Positions 1-11,095 are shown, numbered from the stretch's first letter. The stretch: DNA of 64,000 bases from Mammaliicoccus sciuri (GCF_025561425.1 NZ_CP094824.1:1178001-1242000); one strand, 5' to 3'. The notes: a model not told the origin generated them from the letters alone. Numbers and translations are program-made.

Positions 1-1956
1 CTATGGGCACGCCTATGCTAGAAATATAGCTTTAGAAAATGTTGAAACAAAATATTTTATGTTTTTAGATGCTGATGACCAACTTGCAAGCTATTCAGTT
101 GAGTATTACTTATCTAAAATCAATGGATTAGACGGCTTAATTGGGCCAATAAATAAATTCTCATTAAAAAAACCTCAATATGTAAATAAAGATAAAATTA
201 GAATTGACTACTTAACTAAAGATAATAATCCTAATTCCTTTTTAAGAAAAAATACAGTTTGTAATATTTTGTTTAAAACTTCTATTGTCAAAGCGCATAA
301 CATTAGATTTAATGAAGATTTAAAAATATATATCGATACTTCATTTACACTTGAATATATTAAATACGTAGAGAGGTTTGTAAGGTTACGTAATTTTCCT
401 TTTTATTATAGGGGTGAAATTTATGATCCATTTGAAGGTAATACTTTAAGTGATCAAGATTTCATTTTTACTTTCGAAGATTATGTTAATAGTTATCTTG
501 ATTCAATTAAAAGAACGGATAATATAAAAATTCTAAACTTTTTATCTCAAAAAATGAAACAGGAAATTAAAAAAGGGTTTGATCCATCTCTGAGAGATAT
601 CAATATAAGATATAGTGTTCTTGAGAAACCTTTAATTAATATTGTTAAAACACTAAAGTGGAACATTATAAAAGATGGGAAAATACTCTATAAATTAGAA
701 TTATTGTTTTTATCTATGGACGACATTGACAATGCTAAATATATAAATAATATCAGAAGTGTAAGTAGACATGTAAAAAATATAGTTCAGAATAATAAAA
801 TGAAGAATAGATCAAAATATCAACTATTAGATAAAGAAGAAGCTGTTAATAATGAAACTATCGTTTTTGAATCTTTCGGTGGTAAAAATTATAGTGATAG
901 TCCTAAATATATTTATGAATATATGCAAAAACATTATCCTAAATTAAACTATATATGGGTGTTTAAAAATCCCAATCAAAATGTCATAACAGGTAATGCA
1001 GTAAAGGTTAAAAAAGGATCTAAAGAATATTATGATGCATACTCAAAAGCTAAATTCTGGGTTACGAATGCAAGGTTACCACTGTATTTAAATAAAAAAG
1101 ATAACCAAATTTACATACAAACATGGCACGGAACACCATTAAAGCGTTTGGCTAATGATATGAAGGTAGTAAGAATGACAGGAACAACTACACCTAAATA
1201 TAAAAAGAATTTCTACGCTGAAACATCAAGATGGGATTATTTAATTTCTCCTAATAGGTACTCAACGAACATTTTTAAAACGGCATTTTGGATGGATGAG
1301 AATAGAACTTTAGAAATAGGATATCCTCGGAATGATATATTAGTTAATAGAAGTAATGATCAAGAATATATAGAAAAACTGAAAAAAGAATTAAACATAC
1401 CAAAAGATAAGAAAATTATTATGTACGCTCCAACATGGAGAGATGATAAATTTGTTAAAAAAGGTAAATATTTATTCGATTTAAAATAAATTTAGAAAAC
1501 CTACAAAAAGAACTAGGTGATGAATTTGTCATTTTACTAAGAATGCATTATTTAATTTCAAATGCACTAGATTTAAGTGGATATGAAGATTTTGCAATCG
1601 ACGTATCTAATTATAATGATATTTCCGAATTATATTTAATATCTGATGCACTCATTACAGATTATTCTTCAGTCATGTTTGACTTTGGAATTCTAAAAAG
1701 ACCACAATATTTCTTTGCTTATGATATTGAGAAATATGATAAAGGTTTGAGAGGATTTTATATGGATTATATGAATGATTTACCTGGAGAAATCATTACA
1801 GATGAGTTTAAATTAGCTGAGGAATTAAAAGATATTGATAAACATAAAGAAAAATATAAAGATAAAATAGAAAAATTTTACGATGAATTCTGTTCAATAG
1901 AAAAAGGTCAATCTTCTAAAATTATTGGAGATTTTATATATGATAAGACAAAGTAA
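1..1956 (+). pseudogene. TagF-like CDP-glycerol glycerophosphotransferase with N-terminal GT2 domain, 5'-truncated and frameshifted
   Basis: Wall/teichoic-acid type polymerase acting at the inner membrane face. The reading frame is open from base 2, so the gene starts outside the window. The first visible residues end a GT-A glycosyltransferase core (MFLDADDQ). The C-terminal half is a CDP-glycerol glycerophosphotransferase domain: ESFGGKNYSDSPKYI, QTWHGTPLKR, GYPRNDIL, APTWRDD, then LLRMHYL and ITDYSSVMFDF. The first frame stops at 1489. The second frame continues from about 1485 to 1956 with the rest of the same domain, so one base is missing near 1480-1490 (reading YLFDFKINLEN needs one extra T). 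The break falls between two active-site motifs, so the product should be inactive unless the shift is a sequencing error. Confidence 0.85.
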
Positions 1957-1961
1957 AAATA

Positions 1962-1975
1962 TCCCCGCCTTAAGG
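1962..1975 (+). other. Possible half of a terminator hairpin cut by IS insertion
   Basis: Just after the tagF-like stop codon the sequence reads ATCCCCGCCTTAAGG and then runs into the IS3-family terminal repeat. CCCCGCCTT looks like one arm of a GC-rich terminator whose partner (AAGGCGGGG) is missing. This would fit IS insertion into a hairpin followed by loss of the far side. It is inference from one arm only. Confidence 0.3.
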
Positions 1976-2959
1976 TAGTGCCCCCCAAAAGTTAGAGTTT
2001 CCATTATGCTATTAATTGGCTGGATTGAGTTCGGTATTGTACTGGACTTCGTCCAGCCAATTTTAATTTCAAACGTTCATTGTTATACCAATAGATGTAA
2101 TCCTCAATTCTTCTTTTTAATGTTTCATAGTTAACAAGTTCTTCTCCATGATACATTTCCTGCTTCATGATGCCAAAGAAATTCTCCATAGAAGCATTAT
2201 CCGCACACGTCGCTTTACGTGACATACTTTGATAAATCCTTTGTTCCGATAATCTTCTAATCCATGCATTATGCTGATAATGCCAACCTTGATCAGAATG
2301 TATCGTCGTACGATATGGTGCTTCATGCTTAATGATTGTAACTGCTTTATCCAATGATTGAAGTACTAAGTCTAATGTTGGTCTTCTGGATATACCATAA
2401 GAAATGATTTCCCCATTGTATAAATCCATAATAGGGCTGAGATATAATTTTTGTTCTTCAGCACATTTAAATTCAGTGATATCTGTCACTAATTTTTGAA
2501 GTCGAATAGATGTATGGAATCTACGATTCAAGCGATTTTCAGCCACTTTACCAACTGTACCTTTGTATGATTGATAGCGTGATTTACGTGTGAATTTTTG
2601 ACATTTTAATCCTAGTTCTCGCATAATTCGTTGTACTTTCTTATGGTTAATGAGATAACCTTGATTTCTCAAAGCTAAATATATACGACGATAGCCGTAT
2701 TTACCGTTGTGTTTTTGAAAAAGTTCAATGATCTTTTTCTTCCAACCTTTATCTAAATCTTCCTTTTGTAATTGTTTGGCATGGTAATGATAGGTTGCTT
2801 CTGGTATACCAACCTTTACTAAGATATCTTTTAATTTGAATCCTTCTTCTTTGAGTTCGAATGCCACTGCTGCTTGTGCTTTTCTAGAAAGGCACTCGGA
2901 TTCTCTCGAAAAGCGTTCAACTTTTTTAAATAAGCATTCTCTAATCGAAGATTTTCATT
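1974..2959 (-). mobile_element. Truncated IS3-family (IS150-like) element, copy 1
   Basis: The left end starts with the terminal inverted repeat GGTAGTGCCCCCC. The body matches the complete copy at 52919-54384: the encoded orfB products are identical over 287 residues, and one base differs in the terminal repeat. The match stops at 2959, after which unique DNA leading to the CHAP gene begins. The orfA end of the element, about 0.48 kb including the right inverted repeat, is missing. The copy cannot move by itself but could be mobilised or recombine with copy 2, which lies in the same orientation 50 kb away. Confidence 0.92.
2004..2927 (-). pseudogene. IS3-family transposase orfB (DDE integrase) without a functional orfA
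   Basis: The 287-residue frame 2867-2004 has the IS150-type OrfB layout: HTH_21 region (KHNGKYGYRRIYLALRNQGY), then an rve DDE domain with VTDITEFK (D), HSDQGWHY (D) and SMENFFGIMKQEMYHGE (E). The frame extends upstream to the A6G slippery site at 2921-2927, where it would normally be joined to OrfA by -1 frameshifting. Only the last residues of OrfA remain (LRLENAYLKKLN), fused to non-IS sequence. Without OrfA the fusion transposase cannot form, so it is scored as broken. Confidence 0.88.
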
Positions 2960-3053
2960 ATCTTTATAACCTATCCAGTATATTTTATATATGATAAAAT
3001 GTTTTAATATATTATTTAAGAATATATATAATACATATTTATTAGGGGGATGT

Positions 3054-3677
3054 ATGAAGATTAAAAGCAAATTATTGTTAGCTATTGCATTTACGAGCTT
3101 GACTGCACTGAATTTGAATTTGCATGCTGACGCTAAGGATGGCGGCGGTATTGATACATCTAAAGATAAGACACCTAAGATACAGAACGTAGAGGTTGAA
3201 CATAGAGATTATGATAAGAAATCGAGCAAGGTCCAAAAAGAAGTTGCAAAATCTTCATCGGCTGCCATGAATTATGTTTATTCATTGGAAGGGAAGGGTT
3301 GGGATTTTGATGGCTACTACGGTTGGCAATGTTTTGATTTAGTGAATTATTATTGGAATTATTTATATGGTCACGGTTTACATGGTGACTATGCAAAAGA
3401 TATTCCAACTGCTAATAATTTTAGTGGTGAAGCAACAGTGTACAAAAACACACCATCATTTGTAGCACAGCCTGGAGACGTTGTTGTATTTAATGAAGAT
3501 TTCGGATCAGGTGCTGGACATACAGCGATTGTGTTAAACGGTAATGCAGATGGTAACGTCATGCAATTTACAAGTTTAGATCAAAATTGGTATGGTGGCG
3601 GCGCTGGCAAGACAGAAGTTGCACAACGTATCACGCATGATTATGAAACTGAAATGTGGTTTATAAGACCAAATTAA
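3054..3677 (+). CDS. Secreted CHAP-domain cell-wall hydrolase
   Basis: The predicted product is 207 aa with a Sec signal peptide ([20 protein letters not shown], likely cleaved after HADA). A CHAP amidase/endopeptidase domain fills the C-terminal half. The catalytic Cys lies in [15 protein letters not shown] and the catalytic His in [11 protein letters not shown], with QPGDVVVF between them. The ATG at 3054 follows AGGGGG at a normal distance. The CHAP family cuts peptidoglycan peptides or the MurNAc-Ala bond. The [11 protein letters not shown] form resembles phage-endolysin-type CHAP more than SsaA-type, but no other phage genes are nearby. It lies between an IS remnant and rnc, where staphylococci normally carry acpP. 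Confidence 0.87.
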   Translation: MKIKSKLLLAIAFTSLTALNLNLHADAKDGGGIDTSKDKTPKIQNVEVEHRDYDKKSSKVQKEVAKSSSAAMNYVYSLEGKGWDFDGYYGWQCFDLVNYYWNYLYGHGLHGDYAKDIPTANNFSGEATVYKNTPSFVAQPGDVVVFNEDFGSGAGHTAIVLNGNADGNVMQFTSLDQNWYGGGAGKTEVAQRITHDYETEMWFIRPN

Positions 3678-3713
3678 ACAATTAATGATGATTACATAAG
3701 ATAATATAAACGT

Positions 3714-3742
3714 CTGAACAATGCAATTTGTTCAGGTGTTTT
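3714..3742 (+). terminator. Rho-independent terminator after the CHAP gene
   Basis: CTGAACAA (3714-3721) pairs with TTGTTCAG (3728-3735), followed by GTGTTTTA. It separates the CHAP gene from rnc, so rnc must have its own promoter in 3743-3830. No clear -35/-10 pair stands out there. Confidence 0.75.
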
Positions 3743-3844
3743 ATATATCATGTCAATGGATATTGTCGTTTATGATAATATTCTTTTTTTTTTATGAAAT
3801 ATAACGTAAAATAGATAGGAAACATAATATTAGGGAGGATAGGC

Positions 3845-4564
3845 ATGGTTAAAAATAAAGCACAAATCATAGCACAATTTAAAGCTCAATTCGATGTGTT
3901 TATGAAAAAAATAGATATCGAATTTGAACAATATGATATTTATGTTCAAGCATTTTCGCATTCAAGTTTTATCAATGACTTTAAATTAGATAAGTTAAGT
4001 CACAATGAACGTTTAGAGTTCTTAGGAGACGCGGTGTTAGAATTGACGGTGTCACAGTTTTTATTTAAGAAATTTCCATTACTTCCAGAAGGTAAGCTCA
4101 CTAAACTGCGCGCATCAATTGTATGTGAACCATCACTTGTAACATTTGCAATGAGTTTAAATATGAACGAATTACTTTTACTTGGTAAAGGTGAAGAAAA
4201 AACAGGTGGTCGTGAACGTCCATCATTAATCGCCGATGCATTTGAATCATTTATTGGTGCATTGTATTTAGATAAAGGACTTGAAATTGTAGAGCAATTT
4301 TTAGAAAAAGTTGTATTTCCACATGTCGTTGATGAAAATTATACTGCGAATCGTGATTATAAAACAGAATTGCAGGAATTTATACATCGTCATAATAAAG
4401 GTAATATTACGTATCATTTATTAGATGAAAGTGGTCCAGCACATCACAAGATGTTTACTTCTGAAGTACTATTAAATGGCAAACCTTTAGAAACAGGAAA
4501 AGGTAGAACGAAAAAAGAATCAGAACAAAATGCTGCTAAAAAAGCGTTGAATAATGGTCAATAA
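3845..4564 (+). CDS. rnc: Ribonuclease III
   Basis: Double-strand-specific endoribonuclease that processes rRNA precursors and regulatory duplex RNAs. At 239 aa it matches the family length. The RNase III signature [15 protein letters not shown] (residues 54-68) holds the metal-binding Glu and Asp, a second acidic cluster [14 protein letters not shown] follows, and a dsRNA-binding domain covers about 165-236 (KTELQEFIH ... [18 protein letters not shown]). The ATG follows GGGAGG. It starts the rnc-smc-ftsY-ylxM-ffh run. In other staphylococci plsX-fabD-fabG-acpP precede rnc; here they do not. Confidence 0.97.
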   Translation: MVKNKAQIIAQFKAQFDVFMKKIDIEFEQYDIYVQAFSHSSFINDFKLDKLSHNERLEFLGDAVLELTVSQFLFKKFPLLPEGKLTKLRASIVCEPSLVTFAMSLNMNELLLLGKGEEKTGGRERPSLIADAFESFIGALYLDKGLEIVEQFLEKVVFPHVVDENYTANRDYKTELQEFIHRHNKGNITYHLLDESGPAHHKMFTSEVLLNGKPLETGKGRTKKESEQNAAKKALNNGQ

Positions 4565-4574
4565 GGGGTAGTTT

Positions 4575-7500
4575 ATGGTTTGTTTAAAATCAATAGATGC
4601 ATATGGATTTAAATCTTTTGCTGAACATACACATGTAGACTTTGATAATGGTGTAACAGCTATTGTCGGCCCAAATGGTAGTGGTAAAAGTAATATTACG
4701 GATGCTATAAAATGGGTTCTCGGTGAGCAATCAGCAAAAAGTTTACGTGGATCTAAGATGGAAGATGTCATCTTTAATGGGTCGAAAGAACGTAAAAAGT
4801 GCCAATATGCAGAAGTAAAATTAACATTGGATAATCATTCAAGAAAATTAAATATAGATGAAGATACAATAACAGTTGAACGCCGCTTATATAGAAATGG
4901 TGACAGTGAATATTATTTAAATAAAGAACGAACACGCTTAAAATCAGTCCTTGATCTATTTTTAGATTCAGGTCTTGGTAAAGAAGCTTTTAGTATTATT
5001 TCTCAAGGTAAAGTTGATGAAGTATTAAATGCTAAACCTAGTGATAGAAGATATCTCATAGAAGAAGCTGCTGGCGTATTAAAATATAAAAAACGTAAAA
5101 AAGAAGCGACGCAAAAATTAGACGAAACAGAACAAAATTTAAATCGTGTTGAAGACATTGTATTCGATTTAGAAGCTAGAGTTGAGCCACTAAGAGAAGA
5201 AGCTGCGATTGCTGAAGAGTATATTGCTTTAAAAGAAGAAATGAAAAAGAGTGATATTACTGTAACGGTATATGATATTGAAAGTTTAAATAAAGATTTT
5301 AAAAAGCTTGAACAAGAAATTGAGCATTTTCAATATCAAAAGGAACAAAAAACAAATGAATTAGACGCTATGACATTTGAATTAAATGAAAAGAAAAAAT
5401 CGAGAGATCAGATTTCTAATCAAATTCAAAATGATAACAAGGCTTTAGTTGAAGCGACTGAATCATTAGAACGATTTACTGGTCAATTAGAAGTCTTAAA
5501 AGAACGTCAAAAAAATAGTGATGCGACAAATGAAAGACTTGAAGAAGAAAAGCAAGCTTCTCAAACGAGAATTAACAAAATTACTGAACAAATTAAAGAA
5601 ATTGATGTGGAATTGAAAGAATTTAAAGATAGATATCAAGCATTAGTGCAAGAAATTAATGGACTTGAAGGTCAATTATCGAATCAAGAAGGTACATTTG
5701 AAGAGAAAATTGAACAACTGAAAAATCGTTATTATCAACTAATGACAGAGCAATCAGACATTAATAATGATATTAGATTTTTAGAAGACAAATTAGCAAC
5801 ACATCAAGAAAAACAATCAAGATTAGATGGCAGACAAAAAGAAGTATACGAAGAACTTCAACGTGTTTGGGAAGATAAAGCTTTATATACAGAAAAGTTA
5901 CAATCTGTTGAAAAAGAAATTCAAGAAACAACTGAAAAATATAAAGCTGACCATAAGTTGTTAAAAAGTAAAGAACAAGCATATAAAGATACGGAATCAA
6001 AACTGTATCAAGCGTATCGTTATACAGAACAAATGAAGACACGTATTAATACGTTAAAGAGTATGCAAGATGAATACTCTGGATTTTATTCTGGTGTTAA
6101 ACATGTGCTGAAAGAAAAGTCACTCAATGGTATTGAAGGTGCAGTTGCTGAAATTATCGATACACCTTCGAAATTGACAACAGCTATTGAAATAGCGCTA
6201 GGTGCTTCTTTGCAACACATTATTGTACAAGAAGAGAAAGATGCGCGATTAGCGATTAAATATTTAAAAGATAAAAAGCTAGGCCGTGCTACATTCTTAC
6301 CAATGAATGTGGTTAAAAAACGATTTATACCACAATCTGTTATCGAGCAAATTAATGATCAACAAGGCTTCATTACAGTAGCTTCTGAAGGTGTTAAATA
6401 TGACGAGAAATATCGAAATACTGTAGAGCATTTGTTAGGTAGTACAATTATTGCTAAAGATTTAGAAACTGCCAATCAACTTGCGAGGTTAATTCAGTTC
6501 AAGCATAGAATCGTGACACTTGAAGGCGATGTGATTACGCCAGGCGGTGCTATGACTGGTGGTGGCAAAGAGAAGAAAGCAAGTTTGTTATCACAAAAAG
6601 ATGAACTGAAAACGACTGAAGATAAGTATCAGAACTTTATGCAACAAACAACTCAAATTGAGGAGAATGTTAAAGCATTAAAACAAGAAGTTCAAAATAT
6701 CGAACAGTCCTTAACTGAAACGCAAGAAAAAGGTACTGAATTAAGAGCTAAAGAGCATGAAGTAACATTGCAATTAGATGCGGTATTAGCTAAAGAAAAA
6801 CGATTGAAAGACGAAAATGAAACGTTTGAATTTGAAAAAAATGATGGCTATAACTTTGTGAAAGGTCAAGAAACATTACAAGAAAAGCAAAATAAACTTG
6901 TAACGATTAAACAAGATATAGAGAAAATTGATAACGAAATCAATCAATTAAATGCATCTCTTTCACATAGTAAAGATAGCGAAAAAACAATTCAAAATAC
7001 ATTAAATGAAAAACGTTCGAATCTTGCCGTTGAAAAAGAACGAAATCGTTTGAAAGAACAAGACAAAAAACGACTTAAAGAAGATTTAAACGAGTATGAA
7101 CATACGTTAACTAAGATTAATGACCAAATTGAATTAATCAATTCTGATGATTATATGGGTAGCGGTCAATTTGAAAAAGTCGAAAGTCAAATTCAACTAT
7201 TTACAGCTAAAAAGCAAGAAATAGAAACGAAAATGATGGATGATCAAGATAAATATAAATCTATTCAAGAAGAAATCGAGCAAATAGAGCGCGATACGCA
7301 ATCTATGCATCAAAGTATTTCTGGTTTAGAAACAGGCTTACAAGATATGGTTAGTAAGCATTCGAAAATAGATATTATGATTGAGCATCAATTGACACAT
7401 TTAAATGAAACGTATCAATTAACTTTTGAAAAAGCACAATCATTGTATGAAATGCCTGAAGATATTTCAGAAGCAAGAAAAACTGTTAAATTAACGAAAA

Positions 7501-8141
7501 TGTCTATAGATGAACTTGGACATGTAAATTTAAATGCGATTGAACAATTTAAAGAAGTTAATGAAAGATATACATTCTTAAGTGATCAAAGAACAGATTT
7601 ATTAGAAGCAAAAGAAACATTAGAACAAGTCATATTAGAAATGGATGGCGAAGTATCGACTAGATTTAAAGAAACATTTGACGAAGTGAATCATCATTTT
7701 GGACATGTGTTTAAATCACTCTTCAATGGTGGACGTGCTGAGTTACAACTTACAGACAAAGATATTTTAGATGCAGGAGTTGAAATTGTCGTACAACCTC
7801 CAGGTAAGAACAGACAATACTTATCATTACTGAGTGGTGGGGAACGTGCGCTATCTGCTATTAGTTTACTCTTTGCAATATTAAAAGCACGTACAGCGCC
7901 TTTTGTAATTCTAGATGAAGTTGAAGCTGCATTAGATGAACAAAATGTCATAAGATATGCAGAATATTTAGATCAACTTAAAACAGAAACTCAATTTATC
8001 GTCATTACACATAGAAAAGGTACAATGTCATACGCGGATAGCTTATATGGTGTTACAATGCAAGAAGCGGGCATTTCTAAACTTGTGAGTGTTAACTTAA
8101 AATCAATTAAAGAAGAAGAATTGGAGGCATTACAATCATGA
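4575..8141 (+). CDS. smc: Chromosome segregation protein SMC
   Basis: ATPase of the condensin-like SMC-ScpAB complex, which compacts and resolves sister chromosomes. The 1188 aa have an N-terminal Walker A (GPNGSGKSN, residues 32-40), two long coiled coils, and a hinge at about 510-680 (GVKHVLKEK ... GGAMTGGG). The C-terminal head has the ABC signature LSGGERALSAI (about 1086) and Walker B FVILDEVEAALDE. It begins 10 bases after the rnc stop and its TGA overlaps the ftsY ATG, so the genes are translationally coupled. Confidence 0.98.
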   Translation: MVCLKSIDAYGFKSFAEHTHVDFDNGVTAIVGPNGSGKSNITDAIKWVLGEQSAKSLRGSKMEDVIFNGSKERKKCQYAEVKLTLDNHSRKLNIDEDTITVERRLYRNGDSEYYLNKERTRLKSVLDLFLDSGLGKEAFSIISQGKVDEVLNAKPSDRRYLIEEAAGVLKYKKRKKEATQKLDETEQNLNRVEDIVFDLEARVEPLREEAAIAEEYIALKEEMKKSDITVTVYDIESLNKDFKKLEQEIEHFQYQKEQKTNELDAMTFELNEKKKSRDQISNQIQNDNKALVEATESLERFTGQLEVLKERQKNSDATNERLEEEKQASQTRINKITEQIKEIDVELKEFKDRYQALVQEINGLEGQLSNQEGTFEEKIEQLKNRYYQLMTEQSDINNDIRFLEDKLATHQEKQSRLDGRQKEVYEELQRVWEDKALYTEKLQSVEKEIQETTEKYKADHKLLKSKEQAYKDTESKLYQAYRYTEQMKTRINTLKSMQDEYSGFYSGVKHVLKEKSLNGIEGAVAEIIDTPSKLTTAIEIALGASLQHIIVQEEKDARLAIKYLKDKKLGRATFLPMNVVKKRFIPQSVIEQINDQQGFITVASEGVKYDEKYRNTVEHLLGSTIIAKDLETANQLARLIQFKHRIVTLEGDVITPGGAMTGGGKEKKASLLSQKDELKTTEDKYQNFMQQTTQIEENVKALKQEVQNIEQSLTETQEKGTELRAKEHEVTLQLDAVLAKEKRLKDENETFEFEKNDGYNFVKGQETLQEKQNKLVTIKQDIEKIDNEINQLNASLSHSKDSEKTIQNTLNEKRSNLAVEKERNRLKEQDKKRLKEDLNEYEHTLTKINDQIELINSDDYMGSGQFEKVESQIQLFTAKKQEIETKMMDDQDKYKSIQEEIEQIERDTQSMHQSISGLETGLQDMVSKHSKIDIMIEHQLTHLNETYQLTFEKAQSLYEMPEDISEARKTVKLTKMSIDELGHVNLNAIEQFKEVNERYTFLSDQRTDLLEAKETLEQVILEMDGEVSTRFKETFDEVNHHFGHVFKSLFNGGRAELQLTDKDILDAGVEIVVQPPGKNRQYLSLLSGGERALSAISLLFAILKARTAPFVILDEVEAALDEQNVIRYAEYLDQLKTETQFIVITHRKGTMSYADSLYGVTMQEAGISKLVSVNLKSIKEEELEALQS

Positions 8142-9313
8142 GTTTTTTTAAACGATTAAAGGATCGATTCTCTCCTAGTGAAGAAAAAAACAAAGAGATT
8201 GAAAACCAAGAAGAACAACCAGTCCAAGACTTAGAACCTGAGTCTAATGAAAAAGAAAATCCTGAAGCGGTTCAGTTTGACGACGGCTTAATGTCATTAG
8301 ATGAGTTTGAAGAATGGGAATCAGAACAACTTGGTGCGAAGTTCAAACAAGGATTAGAAAAATCTAGAGAGAACTTCCAAAATAAATTAAATGATTTATT
8401 AGCTGTTTATCGTAAAGTTGACGAAGATTTCTTTGAAGCATTAGAAGAAATGTTAATTCAAGCAGATGTTGGATTTAACACAGTTATGGAACTTGTTGAT
8501 GAGTTACGTATGGAAGCTAAACGCCAAAATATTAGTGAAACATCTGAATTAAGAGAAGTCATCGTTGAAAAAATAGTCGAAATTTATGTACAAGATGATG
8601 AAGATATTGATCGAATGAATATTGAAAATGACCGATTAAATGTTATATTAATGGTTGGTGTTAATGGTGTCGGTAAAACGACGACTATTGGTAAATTAGC
8701 ACACCGTTATAAACAAGAAGGTAAAAAAGTCATGTTAGCAGCTGGAGATACTTTCCGTGCAGGTGCTATTGATCAATTGAAAGTATGGGGAGAACGTGTT
8801 GGCGTAGAAGTTATTAGTCAAAAAGAAGGTTCTGACCCAGCAGCAGTTATGTATGATGCTGTAAATGCCGCTAAAAATAGAGGTGCTGATATTTTAATTT
8901 GTGATACGGCAGGACGATTACAAAATAAAGCAAACTTAATGAATGAATTACAAAAAGTTAGAAAAGTTATTGATCGTAACGTACCTGGCGCACCTCATGA
9001 AGTGTTATTAGCATTAGATGCGACAACTGGACAAAATGCATTATCTCAAGCTAAGTCATTTAAAGAAGTGACACAAGTTACAGGTATCGTATTAACGAAA
9101 CTTGACGGAACAGCAAAAGGTGGTATCGTGTTAGCGATACGTAATGAATTACAAATTCCAGTTAAATTTGTAGGACTCGGTGAAAAACTTGATGACTTAC
9201 AACCATTTGATGCAGAAAGCTATGTTTATGGATTATTTGCAGATATGATAGATGCGAATGAATCTGTTGAAAATACTACTACTGAAGAAGCTGATCAAAA
9301 TGACGGAAAATAA
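8138..9313 (+). CDS. ftsY: Signal recognition particle receptor FtsY
   Basis: SRP GTPase that docks the Ffh-ribosome complex at the membrane. It is 391 aa, with an acidic low-complexity A region (residues about 10-70, rich in E/Q/N), a four-helix N domain, and a G domain with [15 protein letters not shown] (about 174), [12 protein letters not shown] and [10 protein letters not shown]. The acidic tail ([12 protein letters not shown]) overlaps the start of ylxM by 14 bases. Confidence 0.98.
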   Translation: MSFFKRLKDRFSPSEEKNKEIENQEEQPVQDLEPESNEKENPEAVQFDDGLMSLDEFEEWESEQLGAKFKQGLEKSRENFQNKLNDLLAVYRKVDEDFFEALEEMLIQADVGFNTVMELVDELRMEAKRQNISETSELREVIVEKIVEIYVQDDEDIDRMNIENDRLNVILMVGVNGVGKTTTIGKLAHRYKQEGKKVMLAAGDTFRAGAIDQLKVWGERVGVEVISQKEGSDPAAVMYDAVNAAKNRGADILICDTAGRLQNKANLMNELQKVRKVIDRNVPGAPHEVLLALDATTGQNALSQAKSFKEVTQVTGIVLTKLDGTAKGGIVLAIRNELQIPVKFVGLGEKLDDLQPFDAESYVYGLFADMIDANESVENTTTEEADQNDGK

Positions 9314-9635
9314 TGAACTTATAAAAACAATGAGAATGAATTACTTATTTGATTTTTATCAAGGTTTATTAACTGAAAAACAACGCAATTATTTAGAGTT
9401 ATATTATTTACAAGATTATGCACTAAGTGAAATTGCAGAGACATTTCATGTGAGTCGACAAGCAGTATATGATAATATAAAACGAACAGATGAATTATTA
9501 GAAGAGTATGAAACGAAATTACAACTCTTTAAAAAATTTAAAGAAAGACAATCTATTATTGATGAATTAAAAAGATTGTCAGGAGATAATCAAGAACTTA
9601 ATCAGGCGATTGAACGCTTAGAAATTCTTGAATAG
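9300..9635 (+). CDS. ylxM: YlxM/p13-like DNA-binding protein (UPF0122)
   Basis: The 111-aa product is a sigma-70 region-4-like helix-turn-helix protein ([39 protein letters not shown]), conserved next to ffh across Firmicutes and proposed to modulate SRP genes or Ffh GTPase. The ATG at 9300 lies inside the end of ftsY and gives the expected N-terminus [21 protein letters not shown] longer in-frame start at 9252 would lie deep within ftsY and is unlikely. Confidence 0.94.
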   Translation: MTENNELIKTMRMNYLFDFYQGLLTEKQRNYLELYYLQDYALSEIAETFHVSRQAVYDNIKRTDELLEEYETKLQLFKKFKERQSIIDELKRLSGDNQELNQAIERLEILE

Positions 9636-9647
9636 GAGGAGAAATTT

Positions 9648-11012
9648 ATGGCATTTGAAGGGTTATCCGAAAGACTTCAAGCCACGATGCAACGCATCAA
9701 AGGTAAGGGTAAAGTTACAGAGTCAGATATTAAAGCAATGATGCGTGAAGTACGATTAGCATTATTAGAAGCAGACGTTAACTTTAAAGTTGTTAAATCT
9801 TTTGTAAACACAGTATCTGAGCGCGCGTTAGGTGCAGATGTTATGCAATCTTTAACACCAGGACAACAAGTCATCAAGATTGTTCAAGATGAATTAACAA
9901 CTTTAATGGGTGGAGAAAATAGTAAAATTAACATGAGCAGTAAACCACCTACTGTTGTAATGATGGTCGGTTTACAAGGTGCAGGTAAAACAACAACTGC
10001 AGGTAAATTAGCATTATTAATGAGAAAAAAATATAACAAAAAACCATTACTTGTTGCATGTGATATTTATAGACCAGCTGCAATTCAACAATTACAAACT
10101 GTTGGTAAGCAAATTGATATACCTGTATATACTGAAGGCGATCAAGTAAGTCCGAAACAAATTACTGAGAACGCGTTGAAATATGCGCGTGAAGAACATT
10201 TAGACTTTGTTATTATCGATACAGCAGGTCGTCTGCATATTGATGAACCATTAATGAATGAACTTGTAGACGTTAAAGAAGTATCTAAACCAGATGAAAT
10301 TATGCTTGTTGTAGACTCTATGACAGGTCAAGATGCTGTAAATGTTGCAGAATCATTTGATAATACATTAGATGTAACAGGTGTAACATTAACTAAATTA
10401 GATGGTGACACACGTGGTGGTGCAGCACTTTCAATCCGTTCTGTTACTGAAAAGCCAATTAAATTTATTGGTATGAGTGAAAAGCTAGATGGACTTGAAT
10501 TGTTCCATCCAGAACGTATGGCATCTAGAATTTTAGGTATGGGTGACGTATTAAGTTTAATTGAAAAAGCCCAACAAGGTGTCGATGAAGAAAAAGCTAA
10601 AGAATTAGAAAAGAAAATGAGAACATCTTCATTTACGTTTGATGATTTCTTAGAACAATTAGAACAAGTTAAAGGTTTAGGTTCGTTAGATGATCTGATG
10701 AATATGATTCCAGGTGCAAACAAAATGAAAGGCATGAAAAATGCTAACATGGATCCTAAACAAATCGATAATGTTCAAGCGATTATCCGTTCTATGACTT
10801 TAGAAGAAAGAAATAATCCTGACATTTTAAATGTTTCTAGAAAACGTCGTATTGCTAAAGGTTCAGGTCGTTCTTTACAAGAAGTAAATAGATTGATCAA
10901 ACAATTTGGCGATATGAAGAAAATGATGAAACAATTTACAGGAAGCAATAAAAAAGGTAAAAAAGGTAAACGAGGCGGAAATCCTTTCCAAGGCATGAAC
11001 TTACCATTCTAA
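9648..11012 (+). CDS. ffh: Signal recognition particle protein Ffh
   Basis: SRP54 GTPase that binds signal sequences with 4.5S/scRNA and targets ribosomes to FtsY. It is 454 aa with an N domain, a G domain GLQGAGKTTTAGKLA (about 107), DTAGRLHIDEPL, TKLDGDTRGGAALS, and a methionine-rich M domain ending GGNPFQGMNLPF. A strong GGAGGAG site sits 12 bases after the ylxM stop. It is the last gene of the SRP run. Confidence 0.98.
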   Translation: MAFEGLSERLQATMQRIKGKGKVTESDIKAMMREVRLALLEADVNFKVVKSFVNTVSERALGADVMQSLTPGQQVIKIVQDELTTLMGGENSKINMSSKPPTVVMMVGLQGAGKTTTAGKLALLMRKKYNKKPLLVACDIYRPAAIQQLQTVGKQIDIPVYTEGDQVSPKQITENALKYAREEHLDFVIIDTAGRLHIDEPLMNELVDVKEVSKPDEIMLVVDSMTGQDAVNVAESFDNTLDVTGVTLTKLDGDTRGGAALSIRSVTEKPIKFIGMSEKLDGLELFHPERMASRILGMGDVLSLIEKAQQGVDEEKAKELEKKMRTSSFTFDDFLEQLEQVKGLGSLDDLMNMIPGANKMKGMKNANMDPKQIDNVQAIIRSMTLEERNNPDILNVSRKRRIAKGSGRSLQEVNRLIKQFGDMKKMMKQFTGSNKKGKKGKRGGNPFQGMNLPF

Positions 11013-11037
11013 TAGAAGCGTGACGCATCTATAATAT

Positions 11038-11095
11038 AGAGCAAAGTTATGGCAGCTATCTTTAAGTGATAATGCCAGCTTTGCTCTCTTATTTT
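11038..11095 (+). terminator. Terminator after ffh
   Basis: AGAGCAAAG...TGGCA (11038-11054) pairs with TGCCAGCTTTGCTCT (11073-11087), followed by CTTATTTT. It closes the SRP operon before the rpsP promoter. Confidence 0.82.

Noticed and set aside
3054-3677. CHAP protein read as a prophage endolysin
   Set aside because: It has a Sec signal peptide and no holin, structural or integrase genes are nearby.
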